Source of the DNA: Nymphaea colorata | Lineage: Eukaryota > Streptophyta > Magnoliopsida > Nymphaeales > Nymphaeaceae | Length of the DNA stretch: 27,500 nucleotides | Assembly (NCBI RefSeq): GCF_008831285.2 | Contig: NW_022205148.1 | Coordinates: 1 to 27,500 of the forward strand | Direction of reading: 5' to 3' | In this document: in pieces, positions 21,766 through 27,500 of the stretch | Position numbering within the stretch: the first letter of the stretch is position 1 | How the letters are laid out: the number at the start of each line of letters is the position of its first letter | Notes under the pieces: generated by a model | The model's input: only the letters and a program-made list of their open reading frames with translations | Databases searched by the model: none | Told to the model about the DNA's origin: nothing | Position numbers and translations under genes: made by a program

Positions 21766-24603
21766 TCACACGATGTGCCCAAGATAACCAATGCTCGGTT
21801 GTCCAAAGCTGCATTTGGACCGTTTTGCATACAGTTGGTTATCACGTAGCACCTGAAGAGCTGTTGCAAGGTGTTTCTCATGCAATTCCTCTGTCTGACT
21901 ATATATTAGAATGTCGTCAAAGAAGACCAATATAAAATCTCGGAGGTATTGACGAAAGACATCGTTCATGCACCTTTGAAATGTTGCCGGTGCATTAGTT
22001 AGACCGAAGGGCATAACGAGGAATTCGTAGTGCCCATCATGTGTCCTGAATGCCGTTTTGGGGACGTCATCCTTACACATTCTGATTTGATGGTAGCCGG
22101 CTCTCAAGTCTATCTTGGAGAATATGGTCGCCCCGGCTAGCTCATCCAACAACTCATCGATGACAGGTATAGGGTGCCTATCCTTCACCGTGGCTTCGTT
22201 CAGGGCGCGGTAATCAATACAAAAGCGCCATGTATTGTCCTTCTTCTTCACGAGCAAGACTGGAGAAGAAAAAGGACTGCTGCTTGGCTGAACTATGCCA
22301 CTCTCTAACATCTCCTTAACCAGACGCTCTATTTCGGCCTTCTGGTTATACCCATATCTGTAGGGCCGCACGTTGACTGGTTCGGCCCCTTGGGTCATCA
22401 CGATTCGATGGTCGTAGGAACGAGGAGGAGGTAGTCCTTTTGGCTCCTCGAACAAATCCTCATATCGGTCCAACACCGACTGTATCCGTGGAGGCACAAT
22501 CTCTTCGTGCTCCTCTCTAGATGGCACATCCGTAGCTAGTGCCATCACCCAACACGCTGGTTGGTCTGCCTCTATAGCTCGTAAGGCAGCCTTGGGACGT
22601 GTAGTGCTCGTGATGCCTTGTAAGGTCATCGGCTCATCTTCTCCGTCGGGCGTGAAGGTCATGCTAAAGTTCTTCACGTCCCATGATATGATACCCAAGG
22701 TAAAAAACCAGGGCATTCCGAGAATCAAATCCACTCCATCGAGTGGAATAACCAAGAAATCAATTTTGAAGGGCTTTTTCTTGATGACGACTTCCATGTT
22801 CTTCCCTTCGTTAAGGAATTTCAGCCTTAGACCCCCTCCCACGACTATTGTTTGGGGTGAGCTGGATTCGAGGGGCACCTTACACTTTTTAGCTGCTTCC
22901 TCAGTTAGGAAGTTTCGTGTGGCCCCATTGTCCAACAAAATGAGGATCTTCTTGCCGTTGATCCTCCCAAACACTCGAAATGAATTGGGCTTGTTTGGGT
23001 CTTGCATCGATTGAAGAGACTCGGCCTCTGTGGGTTTCTCCTCTTTGGCGGGAGTCTCTTCCTTGGCTACTTCTTTTTTCTTCTCGGTCTTTTTAATTCT
23101 GCGCTTTTGAACTACCTCTTCCTCTGAAGAGGACGAGCTGGACTCGTATGAAGCGCTGGAGGATGAGTCACTATCTGTACACGAGCTTGATTCTTCATCG
23201 CTTATCACTTGTACCCTGAAGTAGGCTGGGCACTTGTGATACTTATCCCATTTACCCTCACACCTATAGCACAGACCTTTGCGTCTGTATTCCTCAATTT
23301 GTTGAGGCGTGAGGTAGCGTAGGGGCGGTTTCTTGCCCTGCCCTTGATTGGAGTTCTGGTAGGGCCGTGGTTCGTTCCCTCTTTTGAAGGGAACTATCTC
23401 CTTTCGAGTATTGCGAGAAGCAGAGGGATAGGAGCTTCGTTTCCTCTGTTTATCAAACTTATGAGCCTTTTTCTCGGCTCTTCTTTCCTCGATTCTCTCT
23501 TCGTAGAGACGGGCCATGGCTATGCATTCTTCCAACTTTTCAAAGTGGTGAATTTTCATTTCCCGCTTTATATCATTTCTAAGGCCTCCTTTAAAAGCGC
23601 CGATGAGGGCCTTTTCAGGCCACCTTACCATGCTAGCTAGGCGCTCGAACTGCCTTTTGTAGGTTGGCACGGTAGTGGTCTGGACCAAATTCTTTAAGTC
23701 CTCATCGTAATCAATAAATGTTGAGTCCCCAAATTGGAGTTGGAGACTGGCCTTATACTTTTCCCAGGTTTGTTCTTCATTATTGTGGTTAAACCACAAA
23801 TAATGCGTTGTAGCTTCTCCGGTCATGTTGGCCGTAGCTATCTCAATCCATTCTGCCTCGGGAACGTGGTGACAAAGGAAGTACCGCTCTGCCATGAAGA
23901 GCCATTCTCTCAAGTGTTCCCCATTGAACTTAGGGAACTCATATCGGACTGAGGGTGTCCGTCGCTCTTCTTGCCTTTGGTGGAATCGAGACCCTCTTCT
24001 TTGACGAGCTGGAGACTCGTCTTGCTCCCCTTCGGACGTGAGCTCTACTCGGTTTTGGCTATGGTGTCCAAATCGTGGTGCTCGGGGAGTCCTATCATCG
24101 TAGGCATCCTGTTGATGCCTGCCTTGAGGAGGCGCCATGGTATTGCGCCGACCTCCTTCTGTACTCATCCCAATATGAGAGATGTTATTGGGATCGACCT
24201 CAGTGTCGGTTTGATAGTTTGGTGCAACTAACAAACCCTTACCCTTGTCTGGGCGTGTATTCGGGCCCTGAGTAGCCCTCTCTGTACCTTGTTGCTGGTT
24301 TGAGGTTAGAACCCTAAACATTGCTCGTACTTCATCCATTTCGTTCTGTTGGTTCCTCCTCATTACGGCTAAGTCTTTGTGGAGTTCGCCGAATTGTCTC
24401 TCTATATCCCTCCGTCTATGGTTTTCGGCCTTATCCATGTCTCGACGGTACTGGCTGAATTCTCGCTCAAGGTTGCCAAGACGGTTGATAGTATGCTCGG
24501 ATATCTCCATGTTGGAAACCCTATGAGCGACTTCTTGAGGGTCCGAAGTGGTTTCCTCAAGCACGGGCTCGTCGGGGTTCAAGTTTTTCTTCGACTTGGC
24601 CAT
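21766..24603 (-). pseudogene. Element B gag, protease and RT part (truncated polyprotein)
   Basis: Likely start is the ATG at 24601-24603 (MAKSKKNL), paralleling element A; an in-frame ATG at 24639 adds 12 residues. Numbering from 24639: a charged coiled-coil-like region at about 45-110, Gag core at 232-385 ([27 protein letters not shown]), zinc knuckle CX2CX7HXC (Cys457, Cys460, His468, Cys470), an acidic poly-Ser stretch (480-508) followed by Lys/Arg-rich [10 protein letters not shown], then protease. The protease active site reads [10 protein letters not shown], with Asn in place of the usual Ser or Thr after the catalytic Asp570. RT follows ([41 protein letters not shown] near 904-914). 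The frame stops at TGA 21766-21768 just after LGHIV. Confidence 0.93.
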
Positions 24604-24803
24604 TTGTAAAATCTGGTTGGACCAGCGCCAAGGATGCACTATGCTAAGGAAATCCTAACTACGAAAATCCAAAAACTGTCTACACTTCCACTCTTAAGTC
24701 TGAAATCCAAATAGAAGACTAGCTGCCACTCTCAATTCTGCCCACGCTGCTGCTACTCAAGCTGCCGCGCGTGAGGCCTAAGGCGAGGGAGACGGGTTGG
24801 CCC

Positions 24804-24920
24804 GCCTAATGCCGCACTTCGCCTAAGTGCCTCGGCAATCACACTTCGCTCTCGGCCGGGCTCTAGGAGCCTAAATCACCGCACTCTCCTAGTGCCTCGG
24901 TGACGCACCTCGAGCTTGGC
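24804..24920 (-). repeat. Imperfect direct repeat with hairpins in the leader of B
   Basis: 24804-24856 and 24869-24920 are diverged copies of one unit, period about 65 bp. Each contains a small perfect stem: GCACTT/AAGTGC (24814-24830, 5-nt loop) and GCACT/AGTGC (24881-24895, 5-nt loop), each followed by GCCTCGG or CCTCGG. They lie between the PBS and gag, where packaging and dimer signals sit in retroelements. The rest of the leader (24640-24803 and 24921-25164) shows nothing I can name. Confidence 0.6.
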
Positions 24921-25164
24921 TGCCCTCGGGTGTACAAGGCGTACAACCCTACACTTGCCAAGAGTGGACAAGCGAAGCCTAGATCTACGCAACTAAAGAA
25001 AACCGTGGCTGGACTCTGACCGCTGTACTGGCACTAGAAAACCCGAATCGGAAAAGAAGACCACTGAAATAATCAGAAAACCACAAGAAATCCGCTGGCA
25101 CTGCCCATTGATGTCGACGCTGTGAAGGTCCAAGTGCTCAAACTGCGGATATTCCTCAAGAGGC

Positions 25165-25176
25165 GCTCTGATACCA
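25165..25176 (-). other. Primer-binding site of element B (initiator tRNA-Met)
   Basis: Minus strand TGGTATCAGAGC, complementary to the 3' end of plant initiator tRNA-Met, 2 nt from the LTR end at 25179. Confidence 0.93.
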
Positions 25177-25178
25177 AT

Positions 25179-27500
25179 TGTTAGGACCGCACCGGTGGGT
25201 CTAAGAAAATCCGACCAATGCAATCCTAATCTTCCCAGGACCTTCTTGAGGCCTATCCTAAAAACCCAAATCCTAAACAATTAATTACAGATAGCTACCC
25301 GGCCGGACAGGACCCCAGCGCAAACCCAGTTAGGTAGAGTAATACAAGTCGAGGATACCCTTTCCCAAAAACCTAACTACGGATAGCCTACTACAAGAAC
25401 ACAAGCAGGGTCGGCGAGGCCTTACAAACGTGAGCGATACAAATATGAAATCTCTCACAACTCACTCACAAACCACGCAAACCACTACTAACGACCAAAC
25501 CACACCCAACAAAAGCAACTAGGGGGGTCTTGCTCCTTGTGGTCGTGTCTCGGGCACAGTGCCCTAGAGGTACCTCACGGGGGAGCAGGGCCGAAGCCAA
25601 GGCGAAAGCAAACAGAAAACAACTAAGATGCTATACTAAACAAACGAAAGCAAATGCCCACCCGTGCTACAAGGGGGATCAACAGTATACCGGCCAAGGA
25701 AAGTCCTTGGCGTAGCCGGATAAGCACCCTGGGTGATAACCAACCCCCGGGTATTGCAGCTTGCTGTTCAAGAAGGCCGGTTGAGGAGAGCCTCCTCGGA
25801 TGCTTGCTGCACTCTTCAGTCCGCTGGCCGAATGGCGCTGGGCGTTGAACTCGCCGCTGAAATCCTGGCCGACGCGCCTGAGGAAGTGGCCGCTCGCCGC
25901 TGGCCGAGTGCTCGCGCTGTCGCTGGACGTGCGTCTACAGAGTTGACGCAGATGACGGGCCGCCTGGAAGGAACCGAGCATCAAGATGCTTGCGGATGAC
26001 GGCAGAAAAGATGCGGGCCGCGCGTAGGACTGCCGGCGCCGAGGACGTTTGGCGCTGAAGGGAACGCGGCTGGAGACCGATGCCGTGAGGGTGGCCGCTG
26101 TCGGAGGGGACGACGCTGTCGTGGCCGGAAGGGCCGCCTGTGTGCCGAGGGGGGCTGCTGCCAGAAGGGCAGCGCCTACCTACCTGCCGTCGGGTATGGC
26201 TCGGCCACGCTCGTCGCTGGATTCCGACGGTGAGGGTCGCGGCCGAGGTGTTGAGCCGGAATAGACCGGCGAGACCTACTCCTAACTAAGGCTGGGGTTG
26301 GCTCGGTTCGACTGGGCTCTACTAGGTAGGTTGGTCTAGTCAAGATGGGCTCGGTTTGGGGTAGGCTAGTCAGATCGCGGCGTAGGTGTGAAATGGGTAA
26401 CCTAGCTAAGAGAGGCTTACGGGGGTGGCTTAGGTTGAGCCTAAGCTCGGGTTTGGACAAAGTTGACCGAATGAGGTTAAGGACGACTACGTGGGTGGTT
26501 GACTAAGGGACCTAGCTCAGTGGGTCCGGGTTGACTAGGTCAAGGGGCACTCGAGCTAGACTCGAGCCAACTAGGGTGGCTTGAACTCAAGAGGGCTCGG
26601 TAGGGTGCATGGACCTAATGTTGACTAAGGTTGAGAGAAGTGATGTCGGTCTAGGTAGGCTCAGTCAAACGGGTTAACCTAAGGGCGAGGGTGGTGTGAG
26701 AAGATGACTAGGAGGACTCGGTTGACTTGGCTGGTCGTGCCAAGAAGGTGCACCACGATCCTGCCACGTGGCAAGATCAACGACCGACAGAGATCACGCG
26801 GAATCAATCACGCGTAGAGGAAATGCGAGGAGGAATTACCTAAATGGTAGGGGAGAAGATTGAAAGAAATCGAATGAACCTGGACAGAATTCTGGGTCAA
26901 TTCTCTTGATCCCTCGGGAATTCTCAACAAGGCTGGGATGGCGCCACGTGGAGAGATGAGAGGCTAAGATTTGACGCGGTAAGAAGGTGGAGACGAATGC
27001 GGCAAGGAGATGACGACGCGCCAAGGGTTTCCTAAAACAGCTAAGGTAAGAGGCTAACGGGTGGCTGTGTGGAGCGAGCTGGGCGTTGCGTCAAAACGCG
27101 TGGGACCCAGCTAGATCGCGCGAGGAGATGCTGGCTGAGGTGGCTGATGGAGGGCACTCGGATGGTTGACACCTGGCAGGATGAAGGGGTGAGGCGACGC
27201 TGAGGCTAGGGTTGACTCGAATGGATATTGCGAGAAAGCAAGGAGGAGCGGCGGCTACAGATTTGACCTAAATGATTGGCAGCTCGTGATCCTAGGACAA
27301 TCTCGAGCAGGGACACGCGGAAGGCTGGGGTGGTACGAGGTGGCCAGCTGACAGGATGATGACACGTGGCAGAATCAACGGACAAGGGAAGGACACGAGT
27401 ACTAACCTTAGCGACGACCGGCTGCAAGAAGGGGCAGATCACTCTCGGGCGGCGGCTAGGGTTTGACTTCACCTCCTTGTTGTCCAAAATGCCCTCCTCG
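25179..27500 (-). repeat. 5' LTR of element B (cut by window end)
   Basis: Matches the left LTR from 15963. It contains 190 bp (27124-27313) missing from the left copy. Related sequence for that piece exists in LTR C near 13190-13400, so the left copy lost it rather than this one gaining it. U3, TATA box and conserved hairpin of this copy lie beyond the window. Open frames on the plus strand here are not conserved between the two LTRs. Confidence 0.92.

Larger units (their letters stand above)
15963..27500 (-). mobile_element. Element B: Ty3/Gypsy chromovirus-type LTR retrotransposon, cut by right window edge
   Basis: On the minus strand the order is 5' LTR (27500 to 25179), PBS, leader, gag-pol (24603 to about 19376), 3' LTR (to 15963). 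Both LTRs begin TGTTAGGACCG in plus orientation. Over about 1.95 kb they differ by some 25-30 substitutions, mostly C/T and G/A, with essentially no one-base indels and one 190-bp gap. The protein is clearly a sister of element A, with long identical motifs in RT and integrase, but gag and LTR are distinct enough to call a different family. Two in-frame stop codons and a disrupted tail make it non-autonomous. Confidence 0.93.

Noticed and set aside
22592-23014. 140-codon plus-strand frame opposite gag-protease of B
   Set aside because: Shadow of the real minus-strand frame; no independent signal.

Overview
The window is repetitive plant nuclear DNA, very probably from a flowering plant and from a heterochromatic, gene-poor region. 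I see no host protein gene and no tRNA, rRNA or CRISPR feature. Almost everything belongs to three related Ty3/Gypsy (Metaviridae) LTR retrotransposons of the chromovirus type, all lying on the minus strand. The plant assignment rests on primer-binding sites matching the plant initiator tRNA-Met 3' end, on gag-pol proteins with a C-terminal chromodomain, and on TTGAC and CACGTG boxes in the LTRs. The RT motifs look closest to the Reina-like branch, but the LTRs are far longer (about 3.5 kb) than I would expect there, so clade placement is tentative.

Layout. (1) 1-10515 is element A: a 3' LTR cut by the window edge (from 1), a gag-pol region (2625-7724) broken by three single-base frameshifts, a PBS (7889-7900), and a 5' LTR (from 7904) that matches the other LTR only as far as 10515. 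(2) 10516-10805 is unexplained, either a foreign U3 or flanking DNA. (3) 10806-11625 and 15143-15560 are one locus of tandem satellite-like units of roughly 200-218 bp with a foldback core. It is split by (4) a 3512-bp solo LTR, element C, at 11626-15137 with TG/CA ends and a perfect 5-bp target duplication GTTAA. (5) 15576-15962 is featureless flanking DNA. (6) 15963 to the window end is element B: a full 3' LTR, a gag-pol region in one frame with two nonsense codons and a scrambled tail, a 0.5-kb leader with repeated hairpins, a PBS, and a 5' LTR cut by the window end.

In a working copy the 5' LTR would drive one RNA. Gag would form the particle, protease would cut the polyprotein, RT-RNase H would copy the RNA from the tRNA-Met primer, and integrase with the chromodomain would insert the DNA, probably into heterochromatin. 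Neither A nor B can encode an intact polyprotein as read here. The LTR pairs are still very similar (by eye about 0.6% substitutions in A and 1.4% in B), so both insertions are recent.

The most interesting signals are not genes: a nearly invariant block in the U3 of B and C carrying a hairpin with compensatory changes in both arms; an apparent overlap between the polyprotein tail and the LTR; repeated small hairpins in the leader of B; a 5' LTR in A whose U3 does not match its partner; and a one-sided excess of single-base deletions in A that may be consensus error.
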